From OLB11 sp041392835 (GTDB lineage Bacteria; Bacteroidota; Bacteroidia; Chitinophagales; Chitinophagaceae), in contig JAWKLF010000006.1 in the NCBI GenBank assembly GCA_041392835.1, positions 1-64,000 on the forward strand: a stretch of DNA of 64,000 bases, read 5' to 3'. Positions 35,745 to 45,975 of this stretch are shown here, piece by piece (position 1 is the stretch's first letter; every line of letters starts with the position of its first letter). Under the pieces are notes generated by a model. It was not told where the DNA came from. It worked only from the letters and a program-made list of their open reading frames with translations, and ran no database searches. Made by a program: the position numbers and the translations under genes.

Positions 35745-36190
35745 ACAAAATACTTGTGTATAAAGGTATTAAGAATTCATGATATCCTAATTAGCTCCTT
35801 AACTACAATTCTTAATGGTTACAATTAAACTCAGTTTTCCGTTTTTACTTAATGGGTAAAATTATAAATTTAATGAAGATAAAATATTAATTTAGTTCAG
35901 TTTAGAAATGGGCCAACGGCAGTTCATCCAAAATCTACCATTGCTTTCACAAATATACTGGAATAAAACGCATTTACAAGATAATCAAGCAATCTTGAAA
36001 ATATTAGTGAAAATTAGGTTTGAAAAGGCTGCCCTTTGATAACTCAAAAAAATTTTTGCTGTTTAGTTTGTAATCGAATTCTCAAAATATGAGACAAATA
36101 CTTCAACAGCAACTTTATTCTTTTTCTGCATGATTGGAACAGGCTGTCCTATGGAAGCAAGAGAGAGCTTAATTGTTGTCGTTCTTTTTT
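35745..36190. other. Gene-poor stretch
   Basis: I see no gene I can support here. A 44-residue plus-strand frame starts near 35909 (MGQRQFIQNLPLL) and may be a transposase scrap, but nothing confirms it. Short AT-rich repeats only. Confidence 0.4.
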
Positions 36191-36571
36191 TTATTCATCT
36201 TGTTTGTTTGCGATTTTGAGTTCAAATATTGCAAGTAAAATTATTATGAAAATCTCAACAAAAAAATAGGTAATGCCTAAATGTTTAAGTGTAGCAAGAT
36301 TTGTCAATGTTAAGTAAAAAGTTAGACAACAATATAATAGATTTACTAACGCAATAATATTCAATAATAATTTCCAATTTTTCTTACCAAACTTATAGGA
36401 TAGAAAAGAAAAAACAGAAAATGTTATAGGCAAGGGAATCAAAATCAAAGCCAAATTTTCTGAAATCCCAAAATGTCTTTCAAATTGAGATATAGCCAAT
36501 AACATAATTGCTGATATTAGCGCACCCAAACTATCTATCAGAAATATTTTCTTATTCATTTTTTCAGTCAA
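36191..36571 (-). CDS. Small four-helix membrane protein, unknown
   Basis: This 126-residue protein has four hydrophobic segments: LIDSLGALISAIMLLAIS, ILIPLPITFSVFSFLSY, IIALVNLLYCCLTFYL and YFFVEIFIIILLAIFEL. The spacing is that of a compact four-helix membrane protein. No signature residue points to a function. It lies alone between gene-poor stretches. The next 279 bases to uppP hold no feature I can name. Confidence 0.6.
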   Translation of the reverse strand: MTEKMNKKIFLIDSLGALISAIMLLAISQFERHFGISENLALILIPLPITFSVFSFLSYKFGKKNWKLLLNIIALVNLLYCCLTFYLTLTNLATLKHLGITYFFVEIFIIILLAIFELKIANKQDE

Positions 36572-36850
36572 AATATTTTAGCAGTTTGTCTTTTCCCTTT
36601 ATAAAAATTTCAGTCCGGAAAAAATTTGAGTAACAATCTCTAAAAGTAAAATTGTCTCAACAAAAATGTTGCGATAAAATGTCGTAGAGTTGTCATTACT
36701 TCTATATGTTTATCCGCACATAAAATGCTAATATAATGATTGAATATTGGTAGTCCAACAAAAGTTATTATTGTCAGTTGTTAAATGTAATAATGAACTA
36801 TTTTAAATGCATTTCTGTATCGCTCAGCCTTTTTGCAAAATGATGCACAA

Positions 36851-37672
36851 CTATTGTATATAGTGGGTATAAATTAGTATTAAAACCAAAATGCCAGCTG
36901 CAATTCTATACCAACCCCAAAAGCGAAACCCATATTTTTTAATTAATCCGATAAATAATTTGATAGCAAGTATAGCCACTACAAATGCAATAATATTGCC
37001 AAGTAGGAATAATAAAATATGTTGTTTGTCGCTTATTATCATTGCATAACCTTTCATGGTTTCAGCACCTACATGCCATTTTTTTACAAAAATAGAATAC
37101 ACAGTTACTGCTAACATGGTTGGTACAGCCAAGAAAAAAGAAAATTCGGCAGCTACCTCACGACTTAGTTTTTGTTGCATGCCACCTATTATAGACGCTG
37201 CTGCTCTACTGGTGCCTGGCATCATAGCTAAGCATTGCCAAAAACCAATTTTAACAGCTTTAGGAATGCTTATTTCTTCTTCTTGCATTATTTCAGGTTG
37301 TTTAAAATAGTTGTCTATAAATAATAGTATGATACCACCAATAATTAAAGTAATAGCAATAGGAGTTGGTTTTTCAAGTACCGATTCTATATAATCATCA
37401 AATAGATAACCGAGTACTAATGCAGGTAATACAGCAAAACCTAATTTTAAGTAGAAGTTGAGTTTGCTAAAATCAAAGAATTTTTTCCAATACAATACTA
37501 CAACAGCCAGTATAGCACCAAACTGTATAGATACTTCAAACATTTTTACAAATTCATCGCTCGATATATTGAAAAGTCCACTAATAAATACCATGTGAGC
37601 TGTAGAAGAAATAGGTAAGAATTCGGTTAGACCCTCTATAATAGCTATAATAATAGCTTCAAATAAACTCAT
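36851..37672 (-). CDS. uppP: Undecaprenyl-diphosphatase UppP (BacA)
   Basis: This 273-residue membrane enzyme has the family motifs EGLTEFLPISSTAHMV near the N-terminus and PGTSRAAASIIGG in the middle. Together these form the phosphatase site. It removes a phosphate from undecaprenyl diphosphate and so recycles the carrier lipid for peptidoglycan and polysaccharide synthesis, and gives some bacitracin resistance. It lies 19 bases after the DUF3098 gene on the minus strand, with ftsX before it. The ftsX-DUF3098-uppP order is seen in many Bacteroidota. Confidence 0.95.
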   Translation of the reverse strand: MSLFEAIIIAIIEGLTEFLPISSTAHMVFISGLFNISSDEFVKMFEVSIQFGAILAVVVLYWKKFFDFSKLNFYLKLGFAVLPALVLGYLFDDYIESVLEKPTPIAITLIIGGIILLFIDNYFKQPEIMQEEEISIPKAVKIGFWQCLAMMPGTSRAAASIIGGMQQKLSREVAAEFSFFLAVPTMLAVTVYSIFVKKWHVGAETMKGYAMIISDKQHILLFLLGNIIAFVVAILAIKLFIGLIKKYGFRFWGWYRIAAGILVLILIYTHYIQ

Positions 37673-37691
37673 GAAGATAGATGTTGAAAAT

Positions 37692-37931
37692 TTAGGATTT
37701 TGGTTTTTTCATGATAGCATATCCTTCTATAGCTAAACCTAAAAGTATGATTATTGGGGCCACTGTAATACGTAGGGTAGAGTAGATACCTTCTTCATTA
37801 AATACTTTAGGGTCGGGGCTTTTGCCACCAGACATGAGGATATAACCAAGCACGATAACGCCTAATCCTGCAAACATCAAAATGTAATTTTCTTTATCGA
37901 ATAAATATTTTTTGTTATTATTATCTGACAT
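37692..37931 (-). CDS. DUF3098 family membrane protein
   Basis: This 79-residue protein has two membrane helices (ILMFAGLGVIVLGYILM and ITVAPIIILLGLAIEGYAIM) joined by GGKSPDPKVFNEEGIYS. The PDP-x-F-N-E-E-I-Y-S pattern is typical of DUF3098, which is limited to Bacteroidota and almost always stands between ftsX and uppP. Function is unknown; a part in cell envelope work is inferred from its neighbours. Confidence 0.92.
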   Translation of the reverse strand: MSDNNNKKYLFDKENYILMFAGLGVIVLGYILMSGGKSPDPKVFNEEGIYSTLRITVAPIIILLGLAIEGYAIMKKPKS

Positions 37932-37958
37932 ATAAATGGTTTTTATTTTTTTTTAAAT

Positions 37959-38832
37959 TTAGTAAAGATCATCGAGTTGCGTACGCAAATATTTAATTAC
38001 GGAACGGTGTGTACTCAAAAGCGAAATAATAATACCTATTGCCAATATACTGATATAGAGTATTATCATTAAATTGGTATTGGATAATGTTTTTAGCTCA
38101 GGTAATTGTTTTTCGGCAAATATTTTTAAAAAAACAATGCCCGCTATTGCTATCAAAGCAGAAATAATACCATTAATAACACCTCGTACATTAAATGGTT
38201 TGGCTATAAACCATCGAGTGGCACCAACCATTTGCATGGTTTTTATCAAGAAGCGATTGCTAAACATGGCCAAACGTATAGTATTGTCTATTAATATAAT
38301 TACAGACAAAATTAAGAATAACGAAATAGCCAATATAACAGCTCCAATGCGTTTTACATTTTTATTCATTAAGTCTATTAAATTCTTTTGATAGGACACT
38401 GTTCTAACAATATTGCTTTGTTCAATAAATTTTATGATTTTACTTAAGCTATCGGTATTCAAATAGTTTGCATGCAAATGCAAATTGATAGAGGTATACA
38501 AGGGGTTATAGTCTAAAACATCAAGATACTCATCGCCAAAATCTTTTTTAAATATTTCTGCTGCTTTTTCTTTCGATATATACTCAGAAGATTTGGTAAA
38601 GGTTTGTTTGTCAGTTATCGTTTTTAACTTCTTAGCCATTTCATCGCGCGTATTATCATTAAACTCTATAACAATTTCAAGTTTTCTTTAGTGTTTTGGT
38701 AATTTGACTGGCATTATGATGACTACCCAAAGACCCTAATAAGAACAACACCAAGGCTACACCGATGATAGAATAAAGATAAGTTGCTTTACCTTTTTTT
38801 ACTTTTTTAATTTCTATTTGTTGCTCACTCAT
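37959..38832 (-). CDS. ftsX: Cell division protein FtsX (frameshifted)
   Basis: The whole protein would be 291 residues from ATG 38832. The start MSEQQIEIKKVKKGKATYLY with the first membrane helix breaks near 38695. The rest (DEMAKKLKTITDK ... to the end at 37959) holds the extracellular domain and three more helices. Two added A, one in CTAAAG and one in GAAATTG, restore TKTLKENLKIVIEFNDN. FtsX pairs with the ATPase FtsE, forms an ABC-like complex at the septum and switches on peptidoglycan hydrolases. ftsE is not in this window. Confidence 0.88.
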
Positions 38833-38968
38833 TAGCTCCAAAAATACTCAATAAATCTATCTATTAAAGCGCTTTAAGATATTTTTATTAAATATTGTCA
38901 AAATTGCTATTTATCATCAAATCTTACCACTTACATAGATTTCAAAACTATTTATATAATGTTTCATT

Positions 38969-38976
38969 TATTTTTG
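38969..38976 (+). promoter_or_regulatory. Candidate -7 element for the M13 peptidase gene
   Basis: TATTTTTG fits TAnnTTTG and lies 22 bases before the ATG at 38999. No good -33 TTG is visible. Confidence 0.45.
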
Positions 38977-38998
38977 TCCACAATTTTAAAATTTTATA

Positions 38999-41059
38999 AT
39001 GAATACAAAAACACTTCTATTAAGCTGTTTGGCCGTCACTACCTTTTTTGCGGCTTGCCAAGAAAATCAAATTGCAAAAGGTGTTTCTTCAATTCCCGAA
39101 GGAACAAAATTTATTGACCCCAAACATATTGATTCTACTATCAATCCGGCCGATGATTTTTACACCTATGCCAATGGTACTTGGATGAAAAATACACCGA
39201 TGCCAGCATCAGAAACCCGTTGGGGTAGTTTTAATCTTTTAGAAGATTTTAATAAAAAAGCTTTACATGAATTGCTAGAAGAAGCTGCTTCGCAAAAAAA
39301 TGCTACTAAAGGGTCTCCTGCTCAAATGGTTGGCGATATGTATGCATCAGGCATGGATACAGTGGCTATCGAAAAAGCAGGGATTGGAGCCATAAAAGCT
39401 GAGTTAGACCGTATAGCTTCCATCAGTGATACAAAATCGTTGCTTCAAGAATTGGCAATAGAAACTAAACAAAATATGAACCCTTTATTTGGTATTTGGG
39501 TAGGACCGGATGATAAAAATGTTAGCAATCAAATCACAAATTTGTGGCAAGGTGGTTTGGGCTTACCCGATAGAGATTATTACTTAAAAAATGATACTCG
39601 AGAAAAAGATATTAGAACCAAATATATTCAGCACATTAGCAACATGTTGAAACTAAGTGGCGAATCGGAAGTAGATGCGCTGGCACATGCCAATATCATA
39701 ATGAATATGGAAACAGCTTTGGCCAAAGCCAGTATGGATAGAGTGAGCATGAGAGATCCATATAAGCTTTATAATAAAATGTCATTGGCTGCTTTTTCAA
39801 AACAAACGCCTACTATTGATTGGACTGCATTTTTTGAACAAATTAATATCAAAGGACAAGATTCTTTTATAGTAGCACAGCCTGAATTTTTCAAATTCAT
39901 ATCTACTATGTTAGAAAAGACACCATTGGATCATTGGAAAACATATTTAAAATGGCATACGGTATCTGGCATGTCTAATTTTATTAGTAAAGCTTTTGAT
40001 GAAGAAAATTTTGCTTTTTATGGTAAAATATTAAGAGGGCAAGAGGAGCAAAAACCTCGTTGGAAAAGAGTTTTAGGTGTAGTAGATGGTTCTGTTGGGC
40101 ACCAGTTAGGCAAAATGTATACTGATAAATATTTTACAGCTGAAGCCAAAGCAAGAATGTTGGAATTGGTCAATAATCTACAAGGGGCTTTTGAATCTCG
40201 AATTAATAAATTGGATTGGATGAGTGATAGTACTAAAACAAAAGCATTACAAAAGCTACATACCTTTATTAAAAAAATTGGCTATCCTGATAAATGGAGA
40301 TCGTATGAAGGCTTAGACATTGATAGAACTTCATATGTAAAAAATGTTTTAGCATCTAATGTGTTTGACTATAATTATATGATCAATAAATTGGGCAAAC
40401 CAGTAGATAAAACAGAGTGGGGTATGACACCTCCAACGGTTAATGCATATTATAATCCCGCTTTTAATGAAATTGTATTTCCTGCTGGAATTTTGCAATA
40501 TCCTTTCTTTGATATGCAAGTAGATGATGCTGCTATTTATGGCGCTATTGGAGGTGTTATAGGACATGAAATGACACATGGTTTTGATGACCAAGGTTGT
40601 CAATATGCAGCTGATGGAAATCTAATGAATTGGTGGAGCACGGAGGATAAAAAACATTTTGATGAAAAGACCAACAAAGTAAAGGAACAATATGATGCTT
40701 ATACTATACTTGGAGATAAACATGTAAATGGAGCGCTTACACTTGGAGAAAATATAGCCGACTTAGGTGGCATTACAATTGCCTACGATGCATTTAAGAA
40801 AACCAAACAAAGTCAAGAAAATAAATCAATAGATGGTTTTACACCAGATCAACGATTCTTTTTGAGTTGGGCTCAGGTTTGGCGACAAAATATAAGAGAA
40901 GAAGAAGCTATGCAGCGCCTTGTAACTGATGTACATTCGCCTGGTATACACCGCTGCAACGGCCCATTATCTAATTTTGCACCTTTTTATGCTGCATTTA
41001 ATGTAAAAGAAACTAACAAAATGTACAAAGCAGAAGACCAACGAGCAAAAGTTTGGTAG
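38999..41059 (+). CDS. M13-family zinc metallopeptidase (PepO/neprilysin-like lipoprotein)
   Basis: This 686-residue protein has a lipoprotein signal ending in FFAACQE. The mature part starts with the PxDDFYTYANGTWM pattern of the M13 N-terminal domain. The zinc site is H523-E-M-T-H527 with E584 in ENIADLGG and the helper Asp at 588. The substrate-binding NAYYNP and the end pattern RCNGPLSNFAPFYAAFNV are also in place. It should cut oligopeptides in the periplasm or at the outer membrane. The gene is a single unit, closed by the terminator at 41082. Confidence 0.95.
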   Translation: MNTKTLLLSCLAVTTFFAACQENQIAKGVSSIPEGTKFIDPKHIDSTINPADDFYTYANGTWMKNTPMPASETRWGSFNLLEDFNKKALHELLEEAASQKNATKGSPAQMVGDMYASGMDTVAIEKAGIGAIKAELDRIASISDTKSLLQELAIETKQNMNPLFGIWVGPDDKNVSNQITNLWQGGLGLPDRDYYLKNDTREKDIRTKYIQHISNMLKLSGESEVDALAHANIIMNMETALAKASMDRVSMRDPYKLYNKMSLAAFSKQTPTIDWTAFFEQINIKGQDSFIVAQPEFFKFISTMLEKTPLDHWKTYLKWHTVSGMSNFISKAFDEENFAFYGKILRGQEEQKPRWKRVLGVVDGSVGHQLGKMYTDKYFTAEAKARMLELVNNLQGAFESRINKLDWMSDSTKTKALQKLHTFIKKIGYPDKWRSYEGLDIDRTSYVKNVLASNVFDYNYMINKLGKPVDKTEWGMTPPTVNAYYNPAFNEIVFPAGILQYPFFDMQVDDAAIYGAIGGVIGHEMTHGFDDQGCQYAADGNLMNWWSTEDKKHFDEKTNKVKEQYDAYTILGDKHVNGALTLGENIADLGGITIAYDAFKKTKQSQENKSIDGFTPDQRFFLSWAQVWRQNIREEEAMQRLVTDVHSPGIHRCNGPLSNFAPFYAAFNVKETNKMYKAEDQRAKVW

Positions 41060-41081
41060 GCTGTACTATTTTTTAAAGCTA

Positions 41082-41115
41082 AAAAACCGCGTACTATGTA
41101 TGCGGTTTTTGTTTT
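41082..41115 (+). terminator. Strong intrinsic terminator after the M13 peptidase
   Basis: AAAAACCGC at 41082-41090 pairs fully with GCGGTTTTT at 41102-41110, with an 11-base loop and more T after. It may serve the converging atpG transcript only weakly. Confidence 0.8.
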
Positions 41116-41252
41116 ATAGAATAAAATATGGAATTTAATATATAGTCATTCAAAAGTGTATAACGATTTTCTTTAGCCTTAATTAAGTTTGCAAACACAA
41201 ATGCCTAATTTGGGGTATAAGTAAAACTCAAAAAAAAAGTCAAAGAGGAAAA

Positions 41253-42134
41253 TTATCCTTCTAATGCTGCTGCACCACTTACAATTTCCGTAAGTTCGGT
41301 AGTAATAGCAGCCTGACGGGCTCTATTATACGAAATTCGTAATGAACGTAGCATCTCTTCTGCATTTTCTGTGGCTTTGTCCATTGCGGTCATACGAGCA
41401 CCATGCTCGGAAGCATTGCTATCTAATGTGCCTTTGAAAATTTGAGTGTTTAATATTTTGGGCATGAGTTCATTTATCAATACTTCTTTAGAAGGTTCAA
41501 AAATAAAATCATTATTGCTTTGAGACGCAGGCTTGTTGGATTTAGGTATAGGCAAATGTTGCTCACAAACAAACTCTTGAGTAGCCGCATTTTTAAATTT
41601 GCTATAAATTAATTCTACACGATCAAACTCTTTATTGATATAAGCATTGCGCACATATTCGGCAGCTTCTTTTACTTTGTCAAAAGATAAGTCGCTAAAA
41701 ATAGTCCAAAATTTATCTACCAATGGAAAACCATTTCGTTCAAAGTTTTCATATCCTTTTTTGCCTAATGGCAAAATAGTAACATGTCCTTTTTGATATT
41801 GTTCGTTGTATTTTTCTTTAATGATAGATTTTGTCAATTTAATTAAATTGGCATTAAAAGCTCCACAAAGTCCTCTATCACTGGTTATGACAATAAAAAG
41901 TACTTTTTCTATAGGTCTTTCTTGGCTCAAGCCTCCACTCATGTTGCTATCTACTCCAGCCATGATATTGCCCAACATTTCTTGCAACTTTTCGGTATAC
42001 GGGCGCATTTGAGTTATGGCATCTTGTGCTTTACGTAGTTTTGCAGCACTTACCATTTTCATAGCTTTTGTAATTTGTTGGGTAGTACCTACAGATTTTA
42101 TTCGGAGTCTTACTTCTTTTAATTGTCCTGACAT
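41253..42134 (-). CDS. atpG: F-type ATP synthase gamma subunit
   Basis: This 293-residue protein shows LKEVRLRIKSVGTTQQITKAMKMVSAAKLRKA (in pieces) at the N-terminus and the C-terminal RISYNRARQAAITTELTEIVSGAAAL, the two helices that make the rotating coiled coil. The middle Rossmann-like part has VITSDRGLCGAFNAN. The subunit couples proton flow in Fo to ATP formation in F1. No other atp gene is next to it: a T9SS protein gene lies upstream and the M13 peptidase converges downstream. It therefore stands apart from atpA here, at least within the window. Confidence 0.95.
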   Translation of the reverse strand: MSGQLKEVRLRIKSVGTTQQITKAMKMVSAAKLRKAQDAITQMRPYTEKLQEMLGNIMAGVDSNMSGGLSQERPIEKVLFIVITSDRGLCGAFNANLIKLTKSIIKEKYNEQYQKGHVTILPLGKKGYENFERNGFPLVDKFWTIFSDLSFDKVKEAAEYVRNAYINKEFDRVELIYSKFKNAATQEFVCEQHLPIPKSNKPASQSNNDFIFEPSKEVLINELMPKILNTQIFKGTLDSNASEHGARMTAMDKATENAEEMLRSLRISYNRARQAAITTELTEIVSGAAALEG

Positions 42135-42249
42135 AGTTTTAAAATTGGCGCAAAGGTAGTAAAATTACTTTGTTTTTATAGCACTATAAATATAGAAAAT
42201 TCACATTCTTTACCCAAAAAAAATGTATATCCCATAGTATTAGCTTTTA

Positions 42250-45200
42250 TTAACGTAGAATTGAAAATTTTTGAACAAAATCTTGACTGGAAGAGTGGCT
42301 ATGCAACAAATATGTACCATTACTCAATGAGCGAATATCAATAATATTGCCATTAAAACCATTGCGAAGTTTTATTTTTTTAGTCAATATGGTTTTGCCA
42401 TCTATACTTCTGATAGTATAATTTGCCTCTTCTTCGCTTCCTTCATGTAGATAGTGTACATGTAAAAAATCGGAAGTTGGAATCGGAAATACCAAATAGG
42501 CATTTTGAGACGGAATAGCGACAGCGTTGTTTGCGTTAGGAATTGTTTGCCCATGTCCCAACAGGAATTTGTGCTTAATTGTATTATATAATCTTCTATT
42601 TCTCCAAATAGGCCTGTTTGACAGGGATCTGTAATTTCTTTAAAACTCATTATGACTCTCATATGTGTTTTGCCTAATAGTACATTGTTGGGTATAGAAA
42701 TCGGAAGCTCAAAAAAACCATCTCCGATGGTCTTACTTGTAGCAATTTGTTCATTAGGCAAGTCATATATACCATTTTGATTTAAATCTATATATACAGC
42801 CCAATACTCAGTGTATGCTGTTGTCGTAAACCCAGGACTAACAGTCAAAGTATATTGGCTTCCAGGAATAAGATTGGTACTCTGTTTACTTTCAAAAAAA
42901 TATCCCAAATCATTACCCGATTTTCGGTAAATACTTTCTATAGCTACTAAACTTATATATTCTTGAGAGCTTTGAGCTATAGCTTTACAGTTTATATAAA
43001 AATCATCACTAAAAATTGTATCTGTCTGATTTAAAAGACAATTTCCTTGTATACTTGAATTGTACTTTCCTATGGCTAAGTTTGTAAATACATGTGGACT
43101 TTGATTACTATTGTTCCCAATCCAAGTATTAGCTTGGGCTGGCTTATAATAAATTAGCTGATTAGCAGCAGACAAAGAGGGGCTATAATACATCATTGCA
43201 GTATCACAACTTATATTTTTTGTAGATACATTCGTTGGATACGCTTCGCATGGCAAAGGCAATGTTTTGAAATCTGCCAAAACATACAGACTTATTTGGT
43301 TGTTAAAGCAAACAGATTGCACTCTCCATTCATAATTAGTATAGTCATTTAATCCTTGAAGCCAATAGCTTGCTGTATAGGTCGTATCTGTATGCCAAGT
43401 TATTTCATTGCTTGCTTTGTATTCTACTTTATAATATTGTGCATTGGGAAGGCTATCCCATGTCAAGGTAGCCTCATGAATGCCTATAAGTATAGTTTTC
43501 GGATTAGATGGTTCTTGACAGGTAGAAACTACAGGGTGTAGTTCGCTTTCCCATACACCTCTTCCATATGTAGCTGCTCGCAATTTTTGACCTGATTTTT
43601 GAATTTCCAATTCATTTATAGCTACTAATGGCAGTCCATTGGCATGTACTACCCAACTAGGATTAATATTATCTTTATAATATACTCCAATATTCATAGC
43701 CACATAAATACTTTCTTCTGGATTATCATCTACAACAATAGAACGGGCTGCTATGGCAGGTAAGCCAGCATTAATATTATTAAATGTAAACCCTGCATTA
43801 ATGGATTCTTTTACATTATTGGCACTAGAAGTTGTCGTGATAAATACTTTTTCTGGATTGAGTGGGCTAACACATATTGACGTAATGTTGCCGCCTGGTA
43901 TACTGGAGTTCCATGTGTTTCCTGCATTAGTAGTTATATATAATTGAGCTCCATCTGAGGCATAGATATAATTAGCATTGCTAGGGGCTACAGCTATGCA
44001 ATCTAATTTATTTAAAATAGTATTGCCCGATAGTTTAATCCAATTACTACCTTGATCTGGAGAACAATAAACACCATCCCATCCTCCATATACAGTATCT
44101 GCGTCGGTTGGATGCCAAGCCAAAGGAGTAACCCAATTGCCATCGCTAGGTTTGCTTAGGCCTGTTCTGCTGTTGCCTGCATTAACAGTTTTGTAAATAC
44201 TACCATATTGAGAAGAGCCTATAGCCACAAGACTATTAACAGGACTAATAATACAATCCATACCATCTGCACCGAGCCATTCATACCAATTACCTGTACT
44301 TTGTCTAAACGTGCTACCATTGTCTTGGGTGCCTCCACAAAGGACTGCTGGATCATTTTTTGCACAGGCTATCCTATAAAATTGACGGATACCTAAGCCA
44401 TACGAAATATTAATCCAATCATTGGCATTGTTGATACTTTTAAAAGCACCTCCATCACTAGTACTATATAAAGTATTATTGACCCAAAGTAAATAGTGAA
44501 CATCAGCATGATTATAGCCAATAGAATTGGGATACGTCCAGGCAGTAGTGGCATCAAAATTGTAACCACCATCTGTTGATTTCCAACAAATAATGCCTGC
44601 TATATGTACTTCATTAGCATTGGAAGGGTTTACACCAATGGCCATATCGTGTGTAGCCTGCCCAGTTGTGCCAGTGCCATTGGTGCTGTAGCCAAAAAAG
44701 TTGGTACCATTCAAGGAATCGCCAATAATAGTAGTTGTAAAACTTAAACCTGCATCTGTAGATTTATACATTCTTCCAAAAACAGAACCATTGGCCTGTA
44801 CTACATATACAATATTGGGATTATTAGGCGATGTGCCTATAAGCGTACGTCCAGAATGGGTAATGCCATTGCTTATAACTGTCCATGTTTGGCCAGCATC
44901 GGTGCTACGCCAAAAAGATTGTGAACTGCTTGAACTTGCATACAAGATATTGTTGTCATTGGGTTTGAATGTTAAATCTTCTTTTGACCCAAAGGAAACG
45001 AGATTCCAATTTGTGCCACCATTGGTAGATCGATAAATGCCATTTCCGCCTGTAGCCATTATTAAATTAGTATCTGCGCTACTGATAACTATTCTACGAG
45101 TTCCAGTTGTTCCTACTCCAGTAGCAAACCATGTAGCCCCAGCATCGTAGGATTTAATAACTCCACCATTTTTTAGACCTGCATATATTGTATTTGGATT

Positions 45201-45752
45201 TTGAGGGTTCAATGCAATGTGATAAAAATTTTGCCAAGCAGCGTTTTCAAAATCGAGTAGGGGAAACCATGTTGTACCACCATTGGTCGTTTTCCATATG
45301 CCACCTCCATCAGTACCTACATATATAATACTTTCGTTTGAAGGATGAATAGCAATTGTGTAGCATCTTCCAAAACCCGGATTCCAACTACTTGTGACAT
45401 TTAAAGATTTAGGCCCTAATTCATTCCAGTTTAATCTATATTTTGTTTTTTGCATGTTTTGCAAGGCGGAAACATAGTTATCATTTTCTTTTTCTTTAGC
45501 AATCTTATATCCAGCATCATCTACATGAAATTTTTGCTCATAGAGCCAGCGTTGAAAATGTTTGTACCCTGATCCTTGTCCTTTTCCATTTTTTTCAAAA
45601 TGTTGCTCCGCTATATTTTCTATTTGAGTTAAAGTCAAATCCTCTCGTTCCATTAATTCAAAAATGTTGAAATTTTCGATAGTTTGAGAAAATAAAGTGA
45701 AGGATGAAATACAGAAAAACAACAGAAAAAGATATGCCTTTTTTAGAGTCAT
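42250..45752 (-). CDS. Large secreted T9SS protein with sortilin/BNR repeats (frameshifted near the end)
   Basis: The protein would have about 1,167 residues. A signal peptide (KKAYLFLLFFCISSF) comes first. Residues about 110-720 carry many BNR/VPS10-type motifs such as TTNGGTTWFPL, STNGGTNWNLV and STDAGQTWTVI, forming one or two beta propellers. A fibronectin III domain follows (PKTILIGIHEATLTWD), then a GEVED domain with DLNQNGIYDLPNEQIA. The first frame ends at 42402; a G lost near 42550 shifts it, and the other frame gives a T9SS type A tail ending in SSQDFVQKFSILR at 42250. The protein should be exported and fixed to the cell surface or released. Confidence 0.87.
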
Positions 45753-45975
45753 TTATTAATAATTTTGTTTCAAATATAATCTGATTGAGTTGCTTCGCTT
45801 CAATTTGTTTTCTATAAGTGATTGTTTAATATATAAGTATAAATAATATTAATAAAATATTTAATCTGTAAAATAGTAAATATTAACAAAATATGCTCAG
45901 AATTTTAAAAGCGAAGATTTTTGGCATACTTCGTGTATAGGGTTTGAGTTCAATATTTTTATAACTAATTAAATA

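Noticed and set aside
35909..36043. 44-codon frame MGQRQFIQNLPLL as a transposase scrap
   Set aside because: Nothing beyond a vague likeness supports it, and no inverted repeats were found around it.
42402..42561. A separate small gene starting at 42561 on the minus strand
   Set aside because: It is the frameshifted tail of the large T9SS protein; its content is the sorting domain.
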